The notes beneath the pieces were generated by a model that was not told the DNA's origin, made no database searches, and saw nothing but the letters and a program-made list of their open reading frames with translations. A program made the position numbers and the translations under genes. From assembly GCA_947623775.1 (NCBI GenBank), contig CANQHL010000013.1, positions 1 to 23,859 on the forward strand: a DNA stretch of 23,859 bases, given 5' to 3'. Of this stretch, positions 7,999 to 15,699 are shown one piece after another; positions within the stretch are counted from its first letter, which is position 1; each line of letters begins with the position of its first letter. The stretch comes from an uncultured Clostridia bacterium (GTDB lineage: Bacteria; Bacillota; Clostridia; Christensenellales; UBA1242).

Positions 7999-8346
7999 TT
8001 AAAACGCATTTTCTATATGATTGATTTTGTCGCCAATTATCTCAATAACATCAAATTGGCATTCAACATCTTGCAATTTATTCTCTAAAAAGAACAATTC
8101 GGCAACCTTTCTTATTTTATTCTGTTTGTGTAAATTAACAGCCTCACTTGGCCGACCAAATTCCATTGTGTTTCTTGTTTTTACTTCAACAAATATAATT
8201 CTCTTGCCTTTGCTTGCTATTATATCTATTTCTCCTATTTTTGTGGTGTAATTTACAAGCAAAATGGTGTATCCTTGCTTTTTAAGATAACTCGCCGCCA
8301 CCATTTCTCCACGCGATCCCAAAACTTTATTGAAATTTTTACGCAT
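7999..8346 (-). CDS. yraN: YraN family protein (UPF0102), endonuclease-like fold
   Basis: 115 residues. Has the family pattern: LGSRGEMVAASYLKKQGY, then GEIDIIASKGKRIIFVEVKTR, where Glu, Asp and the EVK motif match the restriction-endonuclease-like core. The true biochemical role of this widespread family is unknown. Two in-frame starts exist: a GTG at 8350-8352 that is itself part of AGAGGTG, and the ATG at 8344-8346 with AGAGG 6 nt upstream. The ATG is preferred because the GTG overlaps the ribosome binding site. Last gene of the operon, beginning 8 nt after the rbgA stop. Confidence 0.88.
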   Translation of the reverse strand: MRKNFNKVLGSRGEMVAASYLKKQGYTILLVNYTTKIGEIDIIASKGKRIIFVEVKTRNTMEFGRPSEAVNLHKQNKIRKVAELFFLENKLQDVECQFDVIEIIGDKINHIENAF

Positions 8347-8354
8347 TTTCACCT

Positions 8355-9170
8355 CTAGTCAAGAGTTATTTTCCCAATTCGCCCTTTTCTGAAATCATCA
8401 ATCACGGCATATGCTGTTCGCTCAATATCAACCTCATTTCCACTTCTTATATAAGAACGTTTTCTTGCTATTGCATCTAGTGAAATATCATCACCATATC
8501 TATTTTTCAGCAAAAGCGGATATTTATCATTTAGAAGCATCAAAAGTTCGTTTGCAAATTCAACTTCATCACCAACGACCTCATCTTTTACACTTCCAAT
8601 AAAATACAATTTCTTTGCCACATCTTGATTGCCGAGGTTTGGATATAATGTCCCCGGCGTATCACATAGTTCAATATTATCACCGATTGCCACCCATTGT
8701 GTTGATTTTGTAACGCCCGCTTTATTGCCTGTGAGTGCTTTCGCCTTTCCGCAAAGATTATTTACAAGAGTGCTTTTTCCCGAATTGGGCACACCGACAA
8801 CCATTGCTCTTATCACTGCTTTTATACCCTTGGCTTTCATTTTTTCAATTTTTTCTTTGGATAATACTTGCAATTTTTTCTTAATTATCTGTCCTTGCCC
8901 TTTCGATGTTGAATTTAACAGCATATAATCACTGTTTTCTTTTTTTATGCTTGGTGCCAAAACCTTTACTCTCTCCTCGTCGGCCATATCTATCTTATTG
9001 AATATATATAATATAGGCTTGTCCTGCGATAGTTTTGAAAGGCTTGGATTGATTGAAGAAATAGGTGCACGGCTGTCAAGCACATAAATTACAACATCAA
9101 TATTTTTTAATTTTCCCTTTATCTCGTCCAGCGCTTTTTTCATATGGCCAGGAAACCAATTGATTTTCAT
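8355..9170 (-). CDS. rbgA: Ribosome biogenesis GTPase RbgA (YlqF)
   Basis: 271 residues. GTPase needed for late assembly of the 50S subunit. The order of GTP-binding motifs is circularly permuted, as in the family: G4 NKID (58-61) comes before G1 GVPNSGKS (126-133) and G3 DTPG (170-173). The N-terminal INWFPGHMKKALDEI is the RbgA signature and a C-terminal helical domain follows. The ATG overlaps the trmD stop by one base (TAATG), with AAGGAGG inside the end of trmD, so expression is coupled to the tRNA methyltransferase. Confidence 0.95.
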   Translation of the reverse strand: MKINWFPGHMKKALDEIKGKLKNIDVVIYVLDSRAPISSINPSLSKLSQDKPILYIFNKIDMADEERVKVLAPSIKKENSDYMLLNSTSKGQGQIIKKKLQVLSKEKIEKMKAKGIKAVIRAMVVGVPNSGKSTLVNNLCGKAKALTGNKAGVTKSTQWVAIGDNIELCDTPGTLYPNLGNQDVAKKLYFIGSVKDEVVGDEVEFANELLMLLNDKYPLLLKNRYGDDISLDAIARKRSYIRSGNEVDIERTAYAVIDDFRKGRIGKITLD

Positions 9171-9841
9171 TATTCCTCCTTAGTTTTTAAATCCGGTCGT
9201 CTTGCTTTTGTTATCTCTTCGCTCTTCTCCTTTCGCCATTTCTCAACCTCTTGATGATTTCCCGAAACCAGCACCTCTGGCACTTGCAATCCCATAAAAT
9301 TTTGAGGTCGTGTGTACTGAGGATATTCAAGATTATTTGACGAAAAACTTTCTTCACTCAAACTCTCTTTCGCAATAACACCATCTATAAACCGAGATAG
9401 GCAATCTATTATCACCATTGTCGGCAATTCACCGCCTGTCAAAACATAATCACCAATAGAAATTTCCATAGGTTTTAGTAGCTCAATAACTCTTTGATCA
9501 ACACCCTCATAATGCCCGCAAATAAATATCAAATGTTCTTCCTTTGAAAGTTGTTGCGCAAGTGATGGGCTCAATACTCTTCCTGACGGGCTTGCAAAAA
9601 TTATCTTTGAATTTTCTTTCATTACACTTTTTGCACAATCATAAATAGGCTGTACGGTCATAAGCATTCCTGCACCGCCACCAAAAGGATAATCATCACA
9701 TTTTTTATGTTTATCTTGCGAAAATTGTCGAATATCTATAATGTTTATCTTTATAATCCCGCTTTCTTGCGCCCTTTTTAAAATGCTTGCGTTTAGATAA
9801 CTGAAACTTTCGGGAAAAAGAGTTAAAATATCTATTATCAT
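9170..9841 (-). CDS. trmD: tRNA (guanine37-N1)-methyltransferase TrmD
   Basis: Makes m1G37 in tRNAs that read CCN and some other codons, preventing +1 frameshifts. 223 residues, a little shorter than usual (about 240-255), mostly at the C-terminus. SPOUT trefoil-knot motifs: DDYPFGGGAGMLM (49-61), ICGHYEGVDQRVIE (107-120) and the SAM-binding knot SIGDYVLTGGELP (128-140), then YPQYTRP. The residue aligned by eye with the catalytic Asp169 of E. coli TrmD (EDSF) is Glu164 here (EESF). The ATG overlaps the rimM stop as ATGA. Confidence 0.95.
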   Translation of the reverse strand: MIIDILTLFPESFSYLNASILKRAQESGIIKINIIDIRQFSQDKHKKCDDYPFGGGAGMLMTVQPIYDCAKSVMKENSKIIFASPSGRVLSPSLAQQLSKEEHLIFICGHYEGVDQRVIELLKPMEISIGDYVLTGGELPTMVIIDCLSRFIDGVIAKESLSEESFSSNNLEYPQYTRPQNFMGLQVPEVLVSGNHQEVEKWRKEKSEEITKARRPDLKTKEE

Positions 9842-10323
9842 ACCATAACCTCAAGTATTTTTTTGCTGTCCGCAACAAGAGTGTTGTTTTTCTTCTTAAA
9901 CACATCTTTTATATATGGCACTTCAAAACGTCTCCCCTCACATTTCATTATAAATATATCACCTGCACCATAGTTGACTATATCAAGCACCTGCCCGACA
10001 ATATTGCCATTTTCATCATAAATTACCATGCCAATAATGTCGTCAACTAAAAATTCATCTTCTTCCTTAACGCTTAAAAGCAATTTTTTATCAATTTTAA
10101 CAATCATATTTCTTAAAAGTTCAGCATCGTTTCTTGTGCTTATTTCTTCAAATTTTATATACAAAAAGCCTTGTCGAAAAGATATATGCTTTATGTGCAT
10201 CTTCTTATCTCCGACAAGACATTCTGTCATAACATCAAAAACTTTTTCCACATTTGTGTATGCTTGTGCTTTTACCTCACCCTTTATACCCTGTGGCTTT
10301 AAAATTTTTGCAATCTCAATCAC
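9838..10323 (-). CDS. rimM: 16S rRNA maturation factor RimM
   Basis: 161 residues. Assists maturation of the 30S head and binds S19. The N-terminal RimM domain begins MIEIAKILKPQGIKGEVKAQAYT, and the C-terminal PRC-barrel includes VYDENGNIVGQVLDIVNYGAGDIFIM and VPYIKDVF. It starts with GTG, which overlaps the khpA stop (GTGA); GGAG lies 8 nt before it. Four-base overlaps on both sides make it part of a tightly coupled run khpA-rimM-trmD-rbgA. Confidence 0.93.
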   Translation of the reverse strand: MIEIAKILKPQGIKGEVKAQAYTNVEKVFDVMTECLVGDKKMHIKHISFRQGFLYIKFEEISTRNDAELLRNMIVKIDKKLLLSVKEEDEFLVDDIIGMVIYDENGNIVGQVLDIVNYGAGDIFIMKCEGRRFEVPYIKDVFKKKNNTLVADSKKILEVMV

Positions 10324-10556
10324 TCTTTATCTCCAAATTTAACAAAAACTTTTTTATTTTGTCTTGAAGAAATTGATTTTATGATTGTTCTTATGCTTTG
10401 AGCAATTTTCCCTTTATGGCCGATGACTTTGCCCATGTCCTCTTCGGCTACCTTTACATTTACAAGGATTTCTCCATTCTCCTCTGTTTCCGTTATAGCG
10501 ACAGCCTCTTTGTTTGAAACAAGGCTTTTCACTATATATTCAACTACATCTTTCAT
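10320..10556 (-). CDS. khpA: KH-domain RNA-binding protein KhpA (YlqC)
   Basis: 78 residues, normal for the family. A single KH domain with the RNA-contacting GxxG loop as GHKG in EEDMGKVIGHKGKIAQSIR. Known relatives in Gram-positives bind many RNAs, often with KhpB, and influence cell division and envelope growth. Placed between rpsP and rimM, the usual position. GGAGAGG precedes the ATG, and there are 9 nt between it and rpsP. Confidence 0.93.
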   Translation of the reverse strand: MKDVVEYIVKSLVSNKEAVAITETEENGEILVNVKVAEEDMGKVIGHKGKIAQSIRTIIKSISSRQNKKVFVKFGDKE

Positions 10557-10565
10557 TGCCTCTCC

Positions 10566-10814
10566 TTATTTTTCAATAACGCCACTTTTTACAAGAAGTT
10601 GTTTTGCTGTTTCGGTTGGAGTTGCACCGTTTTTGAGCCATGTTTTTGCCTTTTCACTGTCAATTTTAATTTCTGCTGGGTCTGTAAGAGGATTGTAAGT
10701 TCCGATTATATCAATGAATTTACCATCTCTTGGTGCCCTTGAATCAGCAACGATAACTCTGTAGAAAGGTGCTTTTTTGTCTCCCATTCTTGTAAGTCTG
10801 ATTTTTACTGCCAT
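10566..10814 (-). CDS. rpsP: Small-subunit ribosomal protein bS16
   Basis: 82 residues. Begins MAVKIRLTRMGDKKAPFYRV, the S16 signature, followed by VADSRAPRDGKFIDIIGTYNPL. Binds 16S rRNA and stabilises the 30S body. A strong AAGGAGG lies 6 nt before the ATG. Its place directly after ffh and before khpA is the standard Gram-positive order. Confidence 0.97.
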   Translation of the reverse strand: MAVKIRLTRMGDKKAPFYRVIVADSRAPRDGKFIDIIGTYNPLTDPAEIKIDSEKAKTWLKNGATPTETAKQLLVKSGVIEK

Positions 10815-10869
10815 TTTTCCTCCTTAAAAATTTTTATATAAAATTATCTTTCGATAATGTTATACCATA

Positions 10870-12180
10870 TTAAAATTTGTTTTTGAACTTTCCGCTCTTC
10901 ATCTGCTTCATAAGTTCTTTTGATTGCTCAAATTGTTTAAGCAATTGATTGACCTGTTGGATTGTTGTTCCACTTCCATTTGCAATTCGCTGTCTTCTGC
11001 TTGCTTTGATAATTTCGGGATTTTTTCTCTCTTTCGGTGTCATAGATTGAATTATTGCCTTATTGACATATATTTGCTTTTCGTCAATATCGAGATTTTT
11101 GATTTTTCCGCCAACACCCGGTATCATTCCCAAAATGTCCTTAATGTTGCCCATTTTCTTTACGCTGTCAATCTGCGCAAGGTAATCATCAAATGTAAAA
11201 GAATTTTCTCTAAATTTCTTTTCCATTTCTTTCGCCTGTTCCTCGGTAACCGCTTCCTGCGCTTTTTCTATGAGTGACAACACGTCACCCATTCCGAGTA
11301 TCCTGCTTGCAATACGGTCGGGATAAAATGGTTCAAGATCGCCAATTTTTTCTCCAACCCCACTGAACTTGATAGGTTTTCCGGTTATTGCTTTAATTGA
11401 AAGGGCTGCACCACCCCTTGTGTCACCATCGAGTTTTGTAAGAATAACACCGGTTATATCTAAATCATCATTAAATGATTTTGCAACCGTGACCGCATCT
11501 TGTCCGGTCATAGCATCTACAACAAGCAAAATTTCCGTTGGTGCAACTTCTTTTTTAATGTTTTTAAGTTCTTGCATCAACTCTTCATTTATATGAAGTC
11601 TGCCGGCTGTATCAATGATTACAGTGTCGAAACCCTGTTTTGTTGCATGAGCAATGCTCTCTTTTGCCGTTTTAACAGGATTTTGTGTCCCGCGTTCAAA
11701 CACTTCAACGTTTGCTTGTTTCCCGACAACTTGAAGTTGATTTATTGCCGCCGGTCTGTATATGTCGCAAGCAACCAACAATGGCTTTTTACCTGATTTT
11801 TTAAGATGTGCACCAAGTTTTGCACACATTGTTGTTTTTCCTGCACCTTGAAGTCCGCACATCATTATAATTGTTGGCGGAGATGGTGAAATCGAAAGTT
11901 TTTGATTGGTTGAACTCATAAGTGTGGTAAGTTCATCTTTTACAATCTTGATAACCTGCTGTGCCGGAGTTAAACTTTTTAAAACTTCGTCCCCAACCGC
12001 TTTCTCAGAAACAGTTTTAACAAAATCCTTTGCAACCAAATAGTTGACATCGGCTTCCAAAAGTGCAATCCGAACCTCACGCATTGCATCTTTTATTTCA
12101 AGTTCGGTAAGTCTTCCCTTTTTTGTCAATTTGGAGAAGATATGGTTAAATTTTTCTGATAGTGATGAAAAAAGTGCCAA
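10870..12180 (-). CDS. ffh: Signal recognition particle GTPase Ffh (SRP54)
   Basis: 436 residues. Binds signal sequences at the ribosome and SRP RNA, then docks with FtsY at the membrane. N-domain about 1-95 (ALLEADVNYLVAKDFV); G-domain with G1 GLQGAGKTT (109-117), CDIYRPAAINQLQ, DTAGR (190-194) and TKLDGDTRGGA (248-258); M-domain from about 325, ending in a Met- and Lys-rich tail. The start codon is TTG (12178-12180), with GGGAGG 6 nt upstream; no ATG fits the conserved N-terminus. It follows ylxM by 11 nt. Confidence 0.97.
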   Translation of the reverse strand: MALFSSLSEKFNHIFSKLTKKGRLTELEIKDAMREVRIALLEADVNYLVAKDFVKTVSEKAVGDEVLKSLTPAQQVIKIVKDELTTLMSSTNQKLSISPSPPTIIMMCGLQGAGKTTMCAKLGAHLKKSGKKPLLVACDIYRPAAINQLQVVGKQANVEVFERGTQNPVKTAKESIAHATKQGFDTVIIDTAGRLHINEELMQELKNIKKEVAPTEILLVVDAMTGQDAVTVAKSFNDDLDITGVILTKLDGDTRGGAALSIKAITGKPIKFSGVGEKIGDLEPFYPDRIASRILGMGDVLSLIEKAQEAVTEEQAKEMEKKFRENSFTFDDYLAQIDSVKKMGNIKDILGMIPGVGGKIKNLDIDEKQIYVNKAIIQSMTPKERKNPEIIKASRRQRIANGSGTTIQQVNQLLKQFEQSKELMKQMKSGKFKNKF

Positions 12181-12191
12181 TTGTATCCTCC

Positions 12192-12464
12192 CTAAGTAGA
12201 ATTCTTTAAATTTTCAATCTCTTTTTCAAGGCTGTGTATTCTTGACACAAAATTCAATTTTTTCTCAAGCGAATACAACTTTTTCTCCGCCTTATTGATT
12301 CCGTCAAGTACGGCCTGCCGTGAAATGTGTAAATTTTCGGCAATCTCCGAAATAGTTAAGTCGTCAATAAGATAACTTTCAATCACTCTTCTTTGTCCGG
12401 CACTCAATAGTGGGCCATACGCATCATATAAACTTGATAAAAGGATATTTTCTTCTACTTTCAT
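12192..12464 (-). CDS. ylxM: YlxM/p13-like helix-turn-helix protein, first gene of the SRP operon
   Basis: 90 residues, UPF0122 family. A sigma-70 region 4-like helix-turn-helix (DLTISEIAENLHISRQAVLDGINKAEKKL) is followed by a C-terminal coiled coil. In relatives it is encoded next to ffh and modulates the SRP pathway. No Shine-Dalgarno precedes the ATG: the 30 nt before it hold an 8-bp hairpin (12473-12492) and AT-rich sequence. The start fits the family length, so it is probably real despite that. Confidence 0.92.
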   Translation of the reverse strand: MKVEENILLSSLYDAYGPLLSAGQRRVIESYLIDDLTISEIAENLHISRQAVLDGINKAEKKLYSLEKKLNFVSRIHSLEKEIENLKNST

Positions 12465-12472
12465 ATTTTTAT

Positions 12473-12492
12473 GTAAAGCACTTTTGCTTTAC
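12473..12492 (-). promoter_or_regulatory. Perfect 8-bp hairpin at the predicted 5' end of the SRP operon mRNA
   Basis: GTAAAGCA / TGCTTTAC with a 4-nt loop, beginning about where transcription should start (7 nt after the -10 box) and ending 8 nt before the ylxM ATG. It could be a 5' stabilising hairpin, a translation-control element, or a DNA operator over the start point. Confidence 0.55.
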
Positions 12493-12499
12493 AAACATT

Positions 12500-12528
12500 A
12501 TTCTAACACAATACAAAATATTTTGCAA
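12500..12528 (-). promoter_or_regulatory. Sigma-A-type promoter of the ylxM-ffh-...-yraN operon
   Basis: Minus strand: -35 TTGCAA (12523-12528), exactly 17 nt, -10 TAGAAT (12500-12505). Predicted start near 12493. The gap 12529-12619 up to the hemW stop is AT-rich and shows no terminator, so read-through from lepA-hemW may also reach this operon. Confidence 0.75.
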
Positions 12529-12619
12529 GCGTTTTTTGAAAATAAACAAAATTATTTTTAAAATATGTTGTTATTTGATGTTATAGTGATTAGTTGTTGT
12601 TTATAATAAATTTGCTAAT

Positions 12620-13720
12620 TTAAGGCAACAAATTTGTTATTATCAAGTTGTTGACGCTGTAATAATCGGGATTTAAAACAACCTTGTTTTCGCCCTTCTC
12701 AATTAAGATACCCTTTTGCAAATACTCTTTAAAAAACGCATTGTTTTTAATGTTGTAATTTAATTTACATAGATATGATAAATCTATACCATTAAAGCAT
12801 CTAAGCCCAAGCATTATATGTTCTTCAATTTTTTCTTTGTCCCCGATAATCTCTTCCATGCCTTTCTTATGTGCATAAAAATCACTTAACCTGTCGGCAC
12901 AAGACCATCTTACTCCACCAATGTATGAATGTGCCGACAACCCGAACCCGATATACTCTTCACCTGTCCAATATTTTATATTGTGTTTGCTTTCAAATCC
13001 CTTTAGTGCAAAATTTGAAATCTCATATCTTTGAAAATTTTTCTTTTTTAAAAATTCAACCATTTTTTGATAGATGTCGGCACAACTATCATCATCGGGT
13101 AACAACTTAGGATTTTTTATAACCATTTCTTTCAAAAGCGTTCCGTCCTCAACTTGAAGCATATAAGAAGAAATGTGCGTAACTCCATATGCAATCAATG
13201 TGTTTAATGCAGATAGGTATTCTGCACAAGATGTTGTAGGAAGTCCAATCAACAAGTCACAAGATATGTTTTTTATATACTTTTTGGCAAGTTTAATTTT
13301 TTCAAGTGCTTCCGCAGAATTATGTCGTCTGCCGACAAATTTTAAACTGTTATCATTTAAGCTTTGAACACCTATTGACAATCTGTTTACCCCAAGATTT
13401 ATATAAGATTTAAGCTTTTCTTCGGTCAATGAATTTGGATTTGCCTCAATTGTAAATTCATAATTTTTTTCAATTACAAAATTGTCCATTATCGCTTTTG
13501 CAAGCCTTTCAAATTGCTTCACATTTAACAAACTTGGCGTGCCGCCACCAATATAAATTGTATCCACCCGTCTTTTGTTATTCTTTGCAAAAAAAGAAAT
13601 ATCTTCAATTAGAACATCGAGATATTTCTCTTTCTCTTCTTCTTTCGCAACAAAGGAATTGAATGCACAATAGTTGCATTTACTTTCGCAAAATGGTATA
13701 TGAATATAAATCCCAAGCAC
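12620..13720 (-). CDS. hemW: HemW-like radical SAM protein (heme chaperone family)
   Basis: 366 residues from the preferred start. The radical SAM 4Fe-4S motif is Cys11-x3-Cys15-x2-Cys18 in IPFCESKCNYCAF, followed by IYIGGGTPSLL, EANPNSL, RLSIGVQSLN and the HemN-type C-terminal domain. Family members bind heme and were long mis-named coproporphyrinogen oxidase HemN. The GTG at 13718-13720 is chosen: GAGGA lies 8 nt before it and it gives MLGIYIHIPFC, the usual family N-terminus. In-frame ATG (13735) and TTG (13741) starts lie inside lepA without a ribosome binding site. The gap to the lepA stop is 1 nt. Confidence 0.92.
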   Translation of the reverse strand: MLGIYIHIPFCESKCNYCAFNSFVAKEEEKEKYLDVLIEDISFFAKNNKRRVDTIYIGGGTPSLLNVKQFERLAKAIMDNFVIEKNYEFTIEANPNSLTEEKLKSYINLGVNRLSIGVQSLNDNSLKFVGRRHNSAEALEKIKLAKKYIKNISCDLLIGLPTTSCAEYLSALNTLIAYGVTHISSYMLQVEDGTLLKEMVIKNPKLLPDDDSCADIYQKMVEFLKKKNFQRYEISNFALKGFESKHNIKYWTGEEYIGFGLSAHSYIGGVRWSCADRLSDFYAHKKGMEEIIGDKEKIEEHIMLGLRCFNGIDLSYLCKLNYNIKNNAFFKEYLQKGILIEKGENKVVLNPDYYSVNNLIITNLLP

Positions 13721-13721
13721 T

Positions 13722-15530
13722 TTAATTTTCCTCATCGTCAAGTTTTAATATTGACATAAACGCCTCAGACGGAATTTCAACCGAACCGATTTTTCTCATT
13801 CGCTTTTTACCCTCTTTCTGCTTCTCCAAAAGTTTTCTTTTTCTTGTTATATCACCGCCATAACACTTCGCCAAAACGTCTTTTCGCATTGCCGAAATTG
13901 TCTCGCGGGCAATTATCTTTCCACCTATTGCCGCTTGCACTGGAACTTCAAAAAGTTGTCTTGGAATTATCTTCTTCAACTTCTCTGTGAGTGCCCTTCC
14001 CCTTGAGTAAGCTTTATCTTTATGGACTATTATAGAAAGTGCATCACATTTTTCACCATTAAGAAGTATGTCCACCTTAACAAGATCACTTCTTTGATAA
14101 CCATCTATTTCATAATCCAAACTTGCATAACCCTTTGTTCGCGACTTTAAGCTATCAAAAAAATCATATATAATTTCACCTAGCGGCAAAACGTAATTCA
14201 CTCTCACACGTGATTCATCAAGATATGTTAAATCTTTATATACCCCCCTCTTATCCTGGCATAGTTCCATAATTGCACCAACATATTGAGGTGGCGTATA
14301 TATACTTGCTTTTACAACCGGTTCCTCTATATAACTTATCTCAACCGCATTTGGAAGAGATGATGGATTTGATAATTCAAGCATCTCTCCGTTTGTTTTG
14401 TAAACATGATAAAACACGCTTGGTGCTGTTGTGATTAAATCAAGATTAAATTCTCGCTCAAGTCTTTCGGTGATTATTTCAAGATGGAGCAATCCTAAAA
14501 ATCCACATCTAAAACCATAGCCAAGAGCCTGCGAAACCTCAGGCGAATATTCAAGTGAAGCATCATTTAACTTCAACTTTTCAAGTCCATCTTTAAGTTC
14601 ATTATACTTTGAGCCGTCAACAGGAAAAATACCACAAAAAACTACCGGTTGAACTTTCTTGTATCCCGGCAACGCTTCTTGTGTTGGATTTAGTGCATCG
14701 GTTATTGTGTCACCAACCGCTACATCACTTATATTTTTAATAGAGCCGGCAAGATAGCCAACTTCACCCGCTTTAAGTTCTTGAACGGGATTCTCTCCTG
14801 GGATAAAAACGCCAACTTCGGTTACATCATAAACTTTCCCCGTTTGCATCATCTTTATCTTGTCGCCAACCTTTACCTTTCCGTCAAAAACACGTATCAA
14901 ACAAATCGCACCTTTGAAATTATCATAATAACTATCAAAAATCAAACATTTCAACGGCTGAGTTTCATCTCCTTTTGGAGGTGGAAACTCTTTGACTATC
15001 ATTTCCAAAACTTTATCAATGTTTGTACCATCTTTTGCTGAAATACATGGTGCGTGATCTGCCGGTATGCCAACAACATCTTCTATCTCCTTTTTAACCT
15101 CTTCAGGTCTTGCCGATGGAAGATCAATTTTGTTGATAACAGGTAGGATTTCAAGATTGTTATCAATTGCAAGATAGGCGTTGGCAAGTGTCTGTGCTTC
15201 CACTCCCTGCGATGCGTCAACAATCAAGATTGCACCTTCACATGCAGTCAATGAGCGTGACACTTCATAAGTGAAATCCACATGTCCCGGAGTGTCTATC
15301 AAATTTAATTCATATTCCTCCCCTTGATAGGTGTATTTCATTCGCGTTGGTGTAAGTTTTATTGTAATACCCTTTTCGCGTTCCAAATCCATACTATCCA
15401 AAAGTTGGTCTTGCATATCTCTTTTTGCAAGTGTACCCGTACTTTCAATAAGTCGGTCTGCCAAAGTTGACTTGCCGTGGTCTATATGGGCAACTATACA
15501 AAAATTTCTTATTTTTTTCATTCTATCCAT
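13722..15530 (-). CDS. lepA: Elongation factor 4 (LepA), ribosome back-translocase
   Basis: 602 residues. GTPase acting on stalled or mis-translocated ribosomes. G1 AHIDHGKST (14-22), DTPGHVDFTYEVSRSL, NKID (133-136), then the LepA-only C-terminal domain with KCYGGDITRKRKLLEKQKEGKKRMRKIGSVE-type sequence near the end. Two starts are possible: ATG 15530 (MDRMKKIRNF) and ATG 15521 (MKKIRNF). Neither has a normal Shine-Dalgarno. The -10 box ends 7 nt before ATG 15530, so a leaderless mRNA from that codon is the simplest reading. hemW follows after 1 nt. Confidence 0.96.
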   Translation of the reverse strand: MDRMKKIRNFCIVAHIDHGKSTLADRLIESTGTLAKRDMQDQLLDSMDLEREKGITIKLTPTRMKYTYQGEEYELNLIDTPGHVDFTYEVSRSLTACEGAILIVDASQGVEAQTLANAYLAIDNNLEILPVINKIDLPSARPEEVKKEIEDVVGIPADHAPCISAKDGTNIDKVLEMIVKEFPPPKGDETQPLKCLIFDSYYDNFKGAICLIRVFDGKVKVGDKIKMMQTGKVYDVTEVGVFIPGENPVQELKAGEVGYLAGSIKNISDVAVGDTITDALNPTQEALPGYKKVQPVVFCGIFPVDGSKYNELKDGLEKLKLNDASLEYSPEVSQALGYGFRCGFLGLLHLEIITERLEREFNLDLITTAPSVFYHVYKTNGEMLELSNPSSLPNAVEISYIEEPVVKASIYTPPQYVGAIMELCQDKRGVYKDLTYLDESRVRVNYVLPLGEIIYDFFDSLKSRTKGYASLDYEIDGYQRSDLVKVDILLNGEKCDALSIIVHKDKAYSRGRALTEKLKKIIPRQLFEVPVQAAIGGKIIARETISAMRKDVLAKCYGGDITRKRKLLEKQKEGKKRMRKIGSVEIPSEAFMSILKLDDEEN

Positions 15531-15537
15531 GAGTAAA

Positions 15538-15565
15538 ATTATACCAAAAATTTACAAAAAAGCAA
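15538..15565 (-). promoter_or_regulatory. Promoter of lepA-hemW, placed immediately before the ATG
   Basis: Minus strand: -35 TTGCTT (15560-15565), 16-nt spacer, -10 TATAAT (15538-15543) with extended TGG before it. Only 7 nt separate the -10 box from the ATG at 15530. Confidence 0.7.
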
Positions 15566-15647
15566 ATTAAAATTATTTATTTTATTAAAAATGAATATAA
15601 TTATATGTATTTTACGTTGAAATATATAAAATTAATTAAATTTTGCT

Positions 15648-15675
15648 TTGATTTTATAAAAAATTATGGTAAAAT
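15648..15675 (+). promoter_or_regulatory. Promoter of the GDPD gene
   Basis: -35 TTGATT (15648-15653), 16 nt, -10 TAAAAT (15670-15675) with extended TGG. The leader of about 18-20 nt carries AGAGG before the ATG. The divergent space 15566-15647 is AT-rich with nothing else visible. Confidence 0.65.
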
Positions 15676-15699
15676 ATTTTTAACACTTTAGAGGTTTAA

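Noticed and set aside
8347..8352. GTG start for yraN at 8352
   Set aside because: The GTG is part of the AGAGGTG ribosome binding site; the ATG at 8346 is correctly spaced from it.
12529..12619. Possible terminator between hemW and the ylxM promoter
   Set aside because: No stem followed by a T-run was found, so read-through remains possible and no feature is claimed.
13718..13741. hemW starts at TTG 13741 or ATG 13735, overlapping lepA
   Set aside because: Neither has a ribosome binding site; the GTG at 13720 has GAGGA at the right distance and gives the family N-terminus.
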